The notes: generated by a model from the letters alone, not told the origin. DNA of 28,683 bases from CAYQEC01 sp964416425 (GCA_964416425.1 CAYQEC010000028.1:1-28683), one strand, 5' to 3'; shown: positions 1 to 7,331, numbered from the stretch's first letter. Translations and numbers: made by a program.

Positions 1-257
1 AATCCAGCACCCCTTCAGCCAGCGATGCGGCTTCGTCGAGCCTCCCGCCGGCAAAAGGGGCATCCGCACCTCGAACCGGCGCCCCGGTGGCGGCCGGCGT
101 CCAGCTCGATGGTGCCGCCGTGACGCTCGACGATCTCGCGGGTGATGGCGAGGCCGAGCTCTGAACCTCCGGTCGCCCTGTCGCGTGCCTCGTCGATTCG
201 GCTGAACCGCTCGAAGACGTCGTAGTTGTGGCCGGCGGGTATCCCGGGCCTGCCGTT
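1..257 (-). pseudogene. Histidine kinase C-terminal fragment (copy 1, decayed)
   Basis: Read on the minus strand this encodes the end of a sensor histidine kinase ATPase domain: a G1-like stretch (NGRPGIPAG), the F-box region (DVFERFSRIDEARDRATGGS), the G2 region (ELGLAITREIVERHGGTIELDAG) and a shifted VRMPL tail. It is broken in three ways. A TGA (258-260) lies directly before the G1 segment. The usual GGSGLGLAI is GGSELGLAI. One base is missing near 94-97, so the tail EVRMPL is in another frame. The fragment runs off the window edge, so its true 3' end is unseen. About 110 bp of it is nearly identical to 650-760. Confidence 0.6.
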
Positions 258-301
258 TCAGTCAGCGGATCAACTACCCGCATGCCAGGGAATGGCACAG
301 C

Positions 302-307
302 TAAGGT
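302..307 (+). promoter_or_regulatory. -10 box TAAGGT, leaderless start
   Basis: TAAGGT is followed after 6 nt by the ATG at 314, the geometry of a leaderless transcript. The same bases also contain AAGG, a weak ribosome binding site, so both readings are possible. Confidence 0.35.
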
Positions 308-313
308 CGTCCC

Positions 314-619
314 ATGAACGCCTTCTGGTGGTTCATGACGGGGGTTCTCGTGCAGAGCAGCGTGATCCTCGTCGTTATGTATGCGCAGGGCCTCATGAAC
401 GCTGCGCCGACGGGCTCACAGCGCGCACTGACGGGCGTGGGAGCCTTCGGCATGGTGCTCGTCGCCGCTGTGCAGGCGACCGACGGGCGATGGCCGTTCG
501 GAGGTGGTCTGGCTGCGGTGGCCGGCGCCTACGGCCTCTGGGCGGCTGCACCTCGCTTGCCGTTCCGGCACCGCGCAGGTCGTGGAGAATCCGTCGACCG
601 TACGCCGGCGTCGTCGTAG
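314..619 (+). CDS. Small membrane protein, unknown
   Basis: A 101-residue protein with about three hydrophobic segments: near residues 4-25 (begins MNAFWWFMTGVLVQSSVILV), 39-53 (LTGVGAFGMVLVAAV) and 62-78. The tail is polar and Arg-rich. I do not recognise a family. The ATG is chosen because TAAGGT (302-307) lies 6 nt upstream. The gene sits between two decayed copies of a histidine kinase 3' end, so it may be part of an insertion or rearrangement; whether it is expressed is uncertain. The polar last 25 residues could be an out-of-frame extension of an originally different C-terminus. Confidence 0.5.
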   Translation: MNAFWWFMTGVLVQSSVILVVMYAQGLMNAAPTGSQRALTGVGAFGMVLVAAVQATDGRWPFGGGLAAVAGAYGLWAAAPRLPFRHRAGRGESVDRTPASS

Positions 620-641
620 CCCGCGCCCCGGCTCTCTCACC

Positions 642-760
642 TCACGCCAGGGGCATCCGCACCACGAACGGGGCGCCCGGGTGGTGGCCGGCGTCCAGCT
701 CGATGGTGCCGCCGTGACACTCGACGATCTCGCGGGTGATGGCGAGGCCGAGCCCTGAAC
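642..760 (-). pseudogene. Histidine kinase C-terminal fragment (copy 2)
   Basis: The minus strand reads SGLGLAITREIVE, then CHGGTIELDAGHHPG, then APFVVRMPLA and a TGA stop at 642-644. This is the G2 box and last strand of a sensor kinase ATPase domain, in one intact frame. Upstream of about 760 the kinase homology stops abruptly: the H-box, N-box and G1 box are all absent and no start codon serves the frame. It is an isolated 3' remnant, 593 bp from copy 1. The cytosolic kinase at 15901-17079 is not its source; its G2 region is different. Confidence 0.6.
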
Positions 761-854
761 GTCGTCGCCACCGAGGCCGACGTCACCGACACCGAAGGCC
801 CGCACGGCGACTGGTGTCGTTCACCGGCACTGGAGGCGCAGCCGCAGCCTTCAG

Positions 855-860
855 TAGTGT
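855..860 (+). promoter_or_regulatory. -10 box TAGTGT, leaderless start
   Basis: TAGTGT lies 7 nt before a GTG (868) and 10 nt before the in-frame ATG (871). No Shine-Dalgarno sequence precedes either. This fits a leaderless transcript starting at 868. Confidence 0.4.
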
Positions 861-870
861 TGGCGGCGTG

Positions 871-1941
871 ATGCGCACGCAACACGCACGGGTGATCCTG
901 CTCCTGACGTTCCTCCTTGCGTTCGGCATCTCCACGGTGGGTCCCGTCCTCGCCGCCGACGACCTCGACCGGATGACCCCCGACGAGCTCGACGCCGAGA
1001 AGACGCGGGAGGAGATTCGCGAGCTCCGCAGCCAGCAGGGACCGCGGGGTTTCATCTCCGATTTCGCCCCGCTCGGCACCCTCCTCATCGGCTTCGCCGG
1101 TGCGGCGGTCGCCTACGGGCGGTTCGCCCACGACCGCCGCACCGAATCGATCCGGCGAATGGATGAGCGCTTTACCCACGTCGCCACCGACCTCGGATCG
1201 GAGAGCGAGGTGGTGCGGAGCGGAGCGGCGGTGGCGCTACGCACGTTCCTCAAACCTCGCTACCGCGGCGAGCTGCTCGACGACGTCTTCGACCTCGTGG
1301 TGACGAACGTCAAGATCGCCGACCATCCCAAGGGGGTGCGCCGCCTGCTGGTGGACGCCCTCGAAGAAGGTGTCAAGCAGCGGGCGGCGGCCGGCCGGTC
1401 GCTGAGGGGCATCTCGCTGGCACGAGGCTGGATGGAACGGATCAATCTGGACGGTCTCGACCTGCGCGGCATCGACCTCGCCTGGGCCAAGCTGCGCGGC
1501 GCCAATCTCCGAGGATGTGATCTCCGGGAAACCAGGGCGATCGGGGTGGACGTCTCCAAGGCGGTGCTGTCCGGGGCGAACCTGCACCAGGTGCGGTGGC
1601 AACGCACCCACGGGAGAGGGGCCTACTTCCACGAGGCGCGGATGGCCTCGATCGACCTGAAGCACTCAGACCTGGCCGGCGCCTACTTCGAGGAGGCGCT
1701 CGTGTCGGGCGCCCACCTGCAGCACGCCGACCTGACCGGCGCCAACTTCACGAAGGCCACGGTCAAGGACACCCACTTCGAGGGCGCCACGCTGGACGAC
1801 GCGGCCCTGCGGACCCTGTTGCGGGCGGTCGGATGGCGGGAGGCCCACGTCGACGCCGACACCCGGGCCCGTCTCCACGCCTTGGACGCCCAGCGGCCGG
1901 AGAATCGGAAGAATCAGGGGACGGTGGGGCCCTCGTCGTGA
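871..1941 (+). CDS. Pentapeptide-repeat protein with signal/anchor segments
   Basis: A 356-residue protein. The N-terminus is a signal peptide (basic start, then VILLLTFLLAFGISTVGPVLA), followed by an acidic helix and a second hydrophobic segment near residue 72 (APLGTLLIGFAGAAVAYG). A helical middle part of about 100 residues follows. From about residue 190 come pentapeptide repeats of the A(D/N)LxX type (LDLRGIDLAWAKLRGANLRG, then HADLTGANFTKA), which fold as a right-handed quadrilateral beta-helix. Such helices act as scaffolds or DNA mimics; no function can be assigned here. The topology suggests the repeat domain is held at the membrane. The start is the ATG after the leaderless -10 box; GTG 868 would add one residue. 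The much longer upstream frame is Arg-rich and not coding. Confidence 0.85.
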   Translation: MRTQHARVILLLTFLLAFGISTVGPVLAADDLDRMTPDELDAEKTREEIRELRSQQGPRGFISDFAPLGTLLIGFAGAAVAYGRFAHDRRTESIRRMDERFTHVATDLGSESEVVRSGAAVALRTFLKPRYRGELLDDVFDLVVTNVKIADHPKGVRRLLVDALEEGVKQRAAAGRSLRGISLARGWMERINLDGLDLRGIDLAWAKLRGANLRGCDLRETRAIGVDVSKAVLSGANLHQVRWQRTHGRGAYFHEARMASIDLKHSDLAGAYFEEALVSGAHLQHADLTGANFTKATVKDTHFEGATLDDAALRTLLRAVGWREAHVDADTRARLHALDAQRPENRKNQGTVGPSS

Positions 1942-1947
1942 TACAGT
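1942..1947 (+). promoter_or_regulatory. -10 box TACAGT before the metF leader
   Basis: TACAGT begins at the stop codon of the pentapeptide gene. Transcription would start near 1954, just before the first long stem of the structured leader (1961). No clear -35 element is visible. Confidence 0.4.
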
Positions 1948-1953
1948 GATCAA

Positions 1954-2191
1954 AGACCATGCGAGGGCAGGGAGACGCTTCGGTGTCACCCTGGTGCGGG
2001 TTTCGCTTCGGTGACTCCCCACAATCCCTCGCAGGGGGAGGGACGAGAGAAACTCCCCCCGCGAGCCCCGAGAGGGCCGAGGCGCAAGCCCCGTGCTCCC
2101 TCGGGGCATCGCATTTCTGGGAGGCGATCGGCGCGCACGGTCGAGCGACGGGGGACCGATCACCCGGACCATCGGTATCCTGCCGACCACT
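1954..2191 (+). ncRNA. Structured 5' leader of metF, unassigned regulatory RNA
   Basis: GCGAGGG (1961-1967) pairs with CCCTCGC (2026-2032) and closes a three-way junction. The first arm is CAGGG/CCCTG (1968-1972 with 1989-1993) topped by GACGC-TTCG-GTGTC. The second arm runs 1994-2022 and is topped by TCGC-TTCG-GTGA. Three more stems follow: GGGGGAG/CTCCCCC (2034-2040 with 2053-2059), GCCCCGAG/CTCGGGGC (2065-2072 with 2100-2107) and ATCGC/GCGAT (2108-2112 with 2124-2128). I looked for SAM-I/IV, SAH, cobalamin, TPP and c-di-GMP core motifs and did not find them. The position before a methionine/folate gene suggests a cis-regulator, but the ligand is unknown. Confidence 0.5.
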
Positions 2192-3058
2192 GTGGCCATC
2201 ACCGACCTGCTCGCTGCCGGCGCCCCGTGCTTCTCGTTCGAGTTCTTCCCACCCAAGGACGAGGACGGGGTGGAGCGCCTGCTGCAAACGGTCGCCGAGC
2301 TGCGCCCCTACCAGCCCGGCTACGTGTCGGTCACCTACGGGGCCGGCGGATCGACCCGGCGGCTCACGGTGGACCTGGTGAAACGCATCGGGGCCGAGAC
2401 CGGCATCGTGACGGTGGCCCACCTCACCTGCGCCGGCGCCGGCCGGCGGGAGACCGCCGCCGTGCTCGACGAGCTCGCCGCCGCCGGGATCGAGAACGTG
2501 CTGGCGCTGCGGGGCGACCCGCCGCGAGGAGCGACCGTGTTCACCCCGGCCCCGGGCGGGTTCCGCTATGCGAGCGAGCTGGTGGGGTTCATCAGGGCCA
2601 ACTACCCGTTCTCGATCGCCGGCGCCTGCTACCCCGAGAAACACCCGGAGGCGCCCAGCATGGGCGAGGACCTGGAGCACCTGCGAGAGAAGGTCGACGC
2701 CGGCGCCGAAGTCCTGGTGACCCAGCTCTTCTTCGACAACACCGACTACTTCCGCTTCGTCTCGCAGGCCCGGGCCGTCGGCATCGACGTCCCCATCGTC
2801 CCCGGCCTCATGCCGATCACCAACCTGTCCCAGGTCAAGCGATTCACCGCCATGTGCGGGGCGCGGATCCCCGAAGGGCTGCTCGCCGCCCTCGAAGCCA
2901 CCGGCGGGGACCCGGACCAGGTCGCCGAGATCGGGGTGGCGCACGCCATCGACCAGGTGAGAGGCCTGCTCGCCGGTGGGGCGCCGGGGATCCACTTCTT
3001 CACCCTCAACCGCTCCAACGCCACCCGACGCGTCCTGGAGGCGATCCGGCGGGGCTGA
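2192..3058 (+). CDS. metF: Methylenetetrahydrofolate reductase
   Basis: Reduces 5,10-methylene-THF to 5-methyl-THF, the methyl donor for methionine synthesis, using FAD in a TIM barrel. Family signatures are in order: SFEFFPPK near residue 14, YVSVTYGAGGSTR, TVAHLTCAG, ENVLALRGDPP, GACYPEKHPEAPS, VLVTQLFFDN, VPGLMPITNLSQVKRF and a C-terminal GIHFFTLNRS. GTG 2192 gives 288 residues, normal for MetF, and places SFEFFPPK where family members have it. An upstream in-frame GTG at 2093 would add 33 residues lying inside the predicted RNA stems, so I reject it. TATCCT (2176-2181) is 10 nt before the GTG and there is no Shine-Dalgarno sequence. The gene converges with the next one, 6 bp between stops. 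Confidence 0.93.
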   Translation: MAITDLLAAGAPCFSFEFFPPKDEDGVERLLQTVAELRPYQPGYVSVTYGAGGSTRRLTVDLVKRIGAETGIVTVAHLTCAGAGRRETAAVLDELAAAGIENVLALRGDPPRGATVFTPAPGGFRYASELVGFIRANYPFSIAGACYPEKHPEAPSMGEDLEHLREKVDAGAEVLVTQLFFDNTDYFRFVSQARAVGIDVPIVPGLMPITNLSQVKRFTAMCGARIPEGLLAALEATGGDPDQVAEIGVAHAIDQVRGLLAGGAPGIHFFTLNRSNATRRVLEAIRRG

Positions 3059-3064
3059 CGCCCC

Positions 3065-3865
3065 CTACGCTCCGCCGAAGCTGTCGACCACCTCGATGGG
3101 ACCGTCGAGGGCGGCGTTGAAGGCATCGAGGTCGTCGGCCGGGATCCGGTACTCCTGGTTGGCGATCCCGCCGGTGGTCTCGACCTGGTAGCGGTTGAGG
3201 AAGGTGGTGCGAACGCTGCACCGGATCACGGATCGGCGGCGGCTTCCGGCATCGGCGATCCGCCGGGCATGGTCCCAGGTGAGGGCGAGCGTGAACACCG
3301 GCTGATCCGGCAGGCGGGGCGAGAAGCGTCGCCAGTCGGACTGTTCGATCAGCGGCAACTCGTCCGCTCTGACCGGATGGAACACGGTGGTGGTTGAAAC
3401 CTGGCGGACCTGGATCTCGTACTGGAGCCGGGAGAAACGGTAGGGGCCGAGCGCCGGGTAATCGTGGCGCACCTCGGTGGTATCCGCCGGGGCGGGGCCG
3501 GGGCAGCGGCGCTGCTCGAAGTCGCGCCACACCACGGCGTGCTCGGAGACCTCGATCCTCGCTAGCACCGGCCAGCGCACATCCGCGTCGCACGCCCGGC
3601 ACCGGAGCAGAGCCGTCTTCTCGCGGCACACCTGCCACATCGCCTGGGTGGCGCCGAGCAGATGATGGCTCGGCCACAGCACCTCGGCCGGCCTGAGGCC
3701 CGAGTAGGAGTCGGCGATCGAAGGACGCCCGGCGGCGGTGGCCAGCGACTGCTCGGCGACGGTGACGAGATCGACGAGATCGTCGCCGTTGACCAGGATC
3801 CGGACCTCGTCGTCGAGGTCCTCGCCATTCGCCCACGGCTGGGGGCGAAGCACCAGGGTGTCCAT
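3065..3865 (-). CDS. Uncharacterised two-domain protein
   Basis: A 266-residue soluble protein resembling actinobacterial hypothetical proteins. The N-terminal domain has a polar start, then LRCRACDADVRWPVLARIEV and VVWRDFEQ, then DYPALGPYRFSRLQYE. The same arrangement (a Cys motif, WP-LARI, W-FEQ, LGPF-F-YE) occurs in Streptomyces-type unknown proteins. The C-terminal part (about residues 175-266) has CSVRTTFLNRYQVETTGG and EYRIPADDLDAFNAALDGPI, a pattern also seen as a separate small domain in other hypothetical proteins. The ATG at 3863-3865 is chosen because GAGAGG lies 7 nt upstream; the frame extends 15 codons further without support. The function is unknown. Confidence 0.78.
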   Translation of the reverse strand: MDTLVLRPQPWANGEDLDDEVRILVNGDDLVDLVTVAEQSLATAAGRPSIADSYSGLRPAEVLWPSHHLLGATQAMWQVCREKTALLRCRACDADVRWPVLARIEVSEHAVVWRDFEQRRCPGPAPADTTEVRHDYPALGPYRFSRLQYEIQVRQVSTTTVFHPVRADELPLIEQSDWRRFSPRLPDQPVFTLALTWDHARRIADAGSRRRSVIRCSVRTTFLNRYQVETTGGIANQEYRIPADDLDAFNAALDGPIEVVDSFGGA

Positions 3866-4007
3866 CGTTGGCCTCTCAGCCGAGCTGCCGACCGGCGCAT
3901 TATCCCGCAACCGGTGGGGGAGGCGGCGTCATGTGCCCCCAGCCGCCGAGATCCGGCGTCGCCCCGGGGCGGTCGAGTAACGTCGGCGCCACCGAGGAGG
4001 GGTACTG

Positions 4008-4547
4008 ATGGCACTCACCACCTGTCCGGAATGCGGCCACGAGGTCTCGAGCGGGGCCACCACCTGCGTCAACTGCGGCCGCCCGCTGGGTGGAGCGACG
4101 GCGGAGGCGGTGCCTGAGGCAGTCGCTGCGGCGAGCGAGGAGGCCGGCGCGGCGCGGACCTGGCCGACGGCGCTGCTCGTGGGGGCGGCCGCCGTCGTCA
4201 TCGGATCGTTCCTGCCGTGGGCCACGGTCTCGATCTTCCTCGGGAGCGTCAACGTCGCCGGCACCGACGGGGACGGCGTCCTCACCGTCGTCATCGGGGC
4301 CGTGCTCGTCTTTGTCGCATTCCGGGCCATGAACCCGGGGATCGGCCGTGGCGCCGCCATCTTCACGGTGATCGCCGCCCTCATCCTTTTCGCCATCGCC
4401 CTCTACGACTTCATCGACATCCAACGGGTGGCGTCGGACCTCTCCACCGACCTCGCCCAGGCCTCGGTCGGGATCGGGCTGTGGATCGTGCTGGTGGGCA
4501 GCGGGGCGGCGGCAGCGGGGTCGTTCGGGCTGCTCAAGCGCCGGTAG
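4008..4547 (+). CDS. Zinc-ribbon membrane protein, four hydrophobic segments
   Basis: A 179-residue protein. Residues 6-27 form a zinc ribbon (CPECG and CVNCG, 4 Cys). A linker rich in Ala and Glu follows, then about four membrane helices (LLVGAAAVVIGSFLPW; VLTVVIGAVLVFVAF; AAIFTVIAALILFAIALY; IGLWIVLVGSGAAAAGSFGLL) and a basic end. The FLPWATVS segment after the first helix is common in small actinobacterial membrane proteins with an N-terminal zinc ribbon. A strong ribosome binding site (GAGGAGGGG) is 5 nt before the ATG, and TAACGT near 3978 could be its -10 box. Role unknown. Confidence 0.85.
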   Translation: MALTTCPECGHEVSSGATTCVNCGRPLGGATAEAVPEAVAAASEEAGAARTWPTALLVGAAAVVIGSFLPWATVSIFLGSVNVAGTDGDGVLTVVIGAVLVFVAFRAMNPGIGRGAAIFTVIAALILFAIALYDFIDIQRVASDLSTDLAQASVGIGLWIVLVGSGAAAAGSFGLLKRR

Positions 4548-4734
4548 CACAGCGCAGACGCTGCACAGCGGGATGAGCTGCGAGGAGCTGGTGACCGCCC
4601 GCACGGCTGGCGTCCTGGGTATCCCCGACACGGCTAGCACCCTGACGCCCTCCGTGAAGAGGCGCCTGTTGACCAGTAACACCGTTCCCGCTCGCGGGAG
4701 GAGCGACGCGGTCCAGCCTTTCCGGCAGGATCGA

Positions 4735-4740
4735 TAGAGT
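4735..4740 (+). promoter_or_regulatory. -10 box TAGAGT, leaderless start
   Basis: TAGAGT is 6 nt before the ATG at 4747 with no ribosome binding site between, the typical geometry of a leaderless actinobacterial transcript. Confidence 0.5.
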
Positions 4741-4746
4741 CACGGC

Positions 4747-5526
4747 ATGCGCATCGTCATCCTCGGCCAGAATCGGAGCGGCACCACGGCGCTGTTCTCC
4801 CTACTGCGGGACTCTTGGCAGGCGACGGGCGCCGATCCAGAGCTGCTATTCGAACCACATGCGGGCTCGGAGCTCCCCGGTATCGAGGCCGACGCTCTGG
4901 CGAAGGTCCTGTTCGTTCCGGACGTGTTCGACCCCGATGCGTTCCGCGCTTTGGAGCGTCAGATCCTTCTGACCCGTGATCCACGCGATGTACTCGTGAG
5001 CCACCTGCTGTATTCGCTCCGCGCGACCGCTCTCGGGCGCGACCCGGCCAAAGCACAGGTGTTCCTGGAACGCTTGTCTGCGAAGGAGCGGGCACCAGCC
5101 GCCGTTTCGCTGCGGTCTCTTTTCGAAACACTGTTCGAGCTCGATGCCACGACCAACTGGGATCGCTACCTCGGTCGGATCCAGGTCGCGACGGCGTGGG
5201 ACGAGGACGGATGGTACCGAGTCCGCTACGAAGACTTCGTCGACGGTGACCGCGAACTCCTGAGCCAATACGTCGGATTCGGCCTCGTTCCCGAAGCCGT
5301 AGTCGACGCGAGATTCCAGCGTGTCGTTCGTACCAAGACGTACGGTCTCTGGCGCGATTGGTTCACACCAAGTGACGTCGCCTTCTTCGATCCGACGATG
5401 CGTCCCTACTGCGAGCGATTCGACTATGACGCGGATCTGGAGCCCTCGGAGCTGCCTCGAATCGCCCCCAGCCACGCGACAGCGTATGTCCGACGGCTAC
5501 TCGCCGAACTCGCTCCTGGCGGCTGA
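4747..5526 (+). CDS. Sulfotransferase-like protein (PAPS-binding fold)
   Basis: A 259-residue protein beginning with a beta-strand and P-loop-like 5'-phosphosulfate loop (ILGQNRSGTTALFSLL, residues 4-19). The matching 3'-phosphate motif is LTRDPRDVLVSHLLYS (about residues 75-90). YRVRYEDFVD near 157 is the usual fourth strand of the core fold. Members transfer sulfate from PAPS to sugars or small molecules, or are sulfotransferase-like enzymes in envelope clusters; the acceptor cannot be told here. There is no sugar or envelope cluster around it. Third codon positions carry visibly more A/T than in neighbouring genes, a possible sign of acquisition by transfer. The start follows the leaderless -10 box. 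Confidence 0.75.
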   Translation: MRIVILGQNRSGTTALFSLLRDSWQATGADPELLFEPHAGSELPGIEADALAKVLFVPDVFDPDAFRALERQILLTRDPRDVLVSHLLYSLRATALGRDPAKAQVFLERLSAKERAPAAVSLRSLFETLFELDATTNWDRYLGRIQVATAWDEDGWYRVRYEDFVDGDRELLSQYVGFGLVPEAVVDARFQRVVRTKTYGLWRDWFTPSDVAFFDPTMRPYCERFDYDADLEPSELPRIAPSHATAYVRRLLAELAPGG

Positions 5527-5573
5527 ATCCACTGCTCGCACGGGATGCGACTGCGGATCTTTGCCTCGTTACC

Positions 5574-5612
5574 GTGGCGTGCGTTCCACGGACAGGCACC
5601 TGTGAGGCACAG
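5574..5612. terminator. Two small hairpins between convergent genes
   Basis: CCGTGG/CCACGG (about 5574-5593) and CCTGTG-agg-CACAGG (about 5598-5612) lie between the stops of the sulfotransferase-like gene and the GNAT gene. There is no T-tract, so termination is only inferred from position. Confidence 0.3.
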
Positions 5613-5692
5613 GCCTATCGACCTGCTGCGCGGCGCGGCCTGACGCGGCATCACGTCGCGCGGCCCGCCACTCCCGCCGTCGGGGACGCCGG

Positions 5693-6157
5693 CTAGAGCG
5701 GGGCGTGGAGGACGACCCGATCCTGGCCGGGGCCGCTGTAGTCCCGCACCACCGGGATCCCGTACACGTCCGGCTCGCCGAGGAGCTGCATCCCGAGCCG
5801 GCGATGGAAGGCGATCGACTGGGCATTGTCCGGTGTCGTCACCGCCTTCATCGCGGTGCACTTGCGGGCCCGGGCGAGGCTCATGAAATGGGCGTAGAGG
5901 TGGCTGCCGAGGCCTTCACGCTGCCGGGACCGGCGCACCCCGATGAGGTGCACGTAGGCGATGGGCTCGGTGGGGGAGAAGAAGCCGAACAGGTACGCGA
6001 CGACCTTGCCGTCCTCCTTCATCACGTACGAGGTGTCCCCGAACTCGTAGACCAGGAACGGGTAGTGGAGGGGAAGGGTCCGCTCACTACCCCAGAAGTC
6101 GACGATGTCACGCAGGATCTGGTCGAAATCCGCCTTGGTGCACTGGGTTATCTCCAT
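5693..6157 (-). CDS. GNAT family N-acetyltransferase
   Basis: A 154-residue single-domain acetyltransferase. The acetyl-CoA pyrophosphate loop is RRSRQREGLGSHLY (motif A, R/Q-x-x-G-x-G/A type), preceded by the beta-4 strand PIAYVHLIGV and followed by motif B (NAQSIAFHRRLGMQLLG). The N-terminus (MEITQCTKADFDQILRDIVDFWG) is typical of small-molecule GNATs. The substrate is not predictable. GGAGG lies 10 nt before the ATG and a -10 box TACGGT (6190-6195, minus) 32 nt before it, so the gene has its own promoter. The genes on either side are unrelated. Confidence 0.85.
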   Translation of the reverse strand: MEITQCTKADFDQILRDIVDFWGSERTLPLHYPFLVYEFGDTSYVMKEDGKVVAYLFGFFSPTEPIAYVHLIGVRRSRQREGLGSHLYAHFMSLARARKCTAMKAVTTPDNAQSIAFHRRLGMQLLGEPDVYGIPVVRDYSGPGQDRVVLHAPL

Positions 6158-6189
6158 TGCGGACGAACCTCCGTGTCATGCTGCAACCG

Positions 6190-6195
6190 ACCGTA
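6190..6195 (-). promoter_or_regulatory. -10 box TACGGT for the GNAT gene
   Basis: TACGGT on the minus strand would start transcription near 6183, leaving a leader of about 26 nt that contains the GGAGG ribosome binding site. Confidence 0.35.
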
Positions 6196-6282
6196 GCACC
6201 TCTCCACCGGAGGAACGTTTCCGCGCGGGCCGGGCACCGGATCGGCCGCGACTGCCGCTCCAAGATGCCGATCGGAGGAGGC

Positions 6283-6558
6283 TCACCCGCCGAGACGGCG
6301 ACGGATCTCCGCCTCGTACTCGGGGAAGTAGCGGGCGATCACCGGCAGATCGAACCGGGACAGGATCGACTCCTTCGACTCCCGCTCCAGCAAGAACTCG
6401 AACGACGCCTCGATCACTCGTTCCGCCGCGGTGCTCCCGCCGAAGCGGGCGACGTCGGCGGGGGAGGCAGTCACCTCGTGGCGGCTCACCCCACTGCCGT
6501 CATCCACCTCGACCCGGAAGCGGTCGTTGTCGAGCGGGGTGACGTCGATGGTGCTCAT
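6283..6558 (-). CDS. Conserved small protein, unknown
   Basis: A 91-residue soluble protein. The first 30 residues look like a small beta domain (IDVTPLDNDRFRVEVDDG, then SRHEVTASP). The rest is helical and acidic/basic, ending FEFLLERESKESILSRFDLP and a helix with EYEAEIRRRLG. I cannot name a family, but the coding pattern is clean. GGGAGGAAG lies just upstream of the ATG, and TACGAT (6588-6593, minus) is a good -10 box, so it is very likely expressed. It is divergent from the lipoprotein gene. Confidence 0.75.
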   Translation of the reverse strand: MSTIDVTPLDNDRFRVEVDDGSGVSRHEVTASPADVARFGGSTAAERVIEASFEFLLERESKESILSRFDLPVIARYFPEYEAEIRRRLGG

Positions 6559-6587
6559 GAGAGCTTCCTCCCGGACGCGGCGACGTC

Positions 6588-6615
6588 ATCGTAGGTGCCG
6601 AGGCGCGGGTAGCAT
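6588..6615. promoter_or_regulatory. Divergent overlapping promoters
   Basis: A minus-strand -10 box TACGAT (6588-6593) and a plus-strand -10 box TAGCAT (6610-6615) are 16 bp apart. Each promoter's -35 position falls on the other's -10 box, so RNA polymerase could probably occupy only one at a time. Confidence 0.4.
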
Positions 6616-6715
6616 CCGCCGGCTCTTGGGAAGAAGGGCAGAGGCTCTCCCGGAAACCGCCATCGCGGGTCCCGGGAGCACCACTCGCCGTGAGCCGACA
6701 GGGAGGGAGGCGACG

Positions 6716-7300
6716 ATGCGACGATGGATCCTGCTGCTGACGGTCGTGAGCATGTTGCTGGGGGCCTGCTCCGGGGACGGGGGCTCGTCGGAGCCTGCGA
6801 CCTCCACGACCGGCGCTTCCACCGGGAGCACGGAAACGGAGGCGACGACGACCGTCGCCGCCACTGAGCCCGCCACCGAGGAGACGACGATGCCGGCCGA
6901 GACCTCCGCGCTCTCCGGCGACTGCCTGCTCTTGACGACCGAGGAGCTCGACGCCGCCACCGGGAATACCTTCGGCGAGGGCACCTTCAACGAGGACCTC
7001 TCCAACGAGCACCAGATCGTGTGCGACTGGGTCTCCACCGGCGACGCCTTCGCCACCGCCCAAGTCCTCATCGCCGACTGGTCGTACGAACCGACCAAGG
7101 AAGGCACCGCGGCCGCCTTCACGGTGGTGGACGTCACCGTCCCCGGCGCCTCCCAGGCCTACGCCACCGAGGAGGGGAGCCTGGTGGGCATGGAAGTCGA
7201 CGGTCGATACGTGCAGGTGGCGTACATCCCGTCAGGACCGGGGAACGTGCTCGATGCCACGACCCAGCTCGCGGCCACCGTGGTGAGCCGCATGGGGTGA
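6716..7300 (+). CDS. Lipoprotein, DUF3558-like
   Basis: A 194-residue exported lipoprotein. The signal peptide (RRWILLLTVVSMLLGAC) ends in the lipobox LGAC, with Cys 17 predicted to be lipidated and the protein held on the outer face of the membrane. A low-complexity Thr/Ser/Glu linker of about 45 residues follows. The globular part begins GDCLLLTTEELDAATG and contains a second conserved Cys (IVCDW), the arrangement seen in the actinobacterial DUF3558 lipoproteins, whose role is unknown. The ATG at 6716 is chosen over upstream in-frame starts because GGGAGGGAGG sits 5 nt before it and the signal peptide begins there. Confidence 0.85.
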   Translation: MRRWILLLTVVSMLLGACSGDGGSSEPATSTTGASTGSTETEATTTVAATEPATEETTMPAETSALSGDCLLLTTEELDAATGNTFGEGTFNEDLSNEHQIVCDWVSTGDAFATAQVLIADWSYEPTKEGTAAAFTVVDVTVPGASQAYATEEGSLVGMEVDGRYVQVAYIPSGPGNVLDATTQLAATVVSRMG

Positions 7301-7331
7301 CCCCCATGACGTGTCGAGGGGCCTTGGATGG

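Noticed and set aside
2081..2112. Possible SAH riboswitch core (CCGAGG...CCTCGG)
   Set aside because: The conserved GCGCTGC and following bases are missing; only the outer pairing resembles the family.
1763..2995. A 410-codon minus-strand frame opposite metF
   Set aside because: It spans the pentapeptide end, the structured leader and metF without any domain; antisense shadow.
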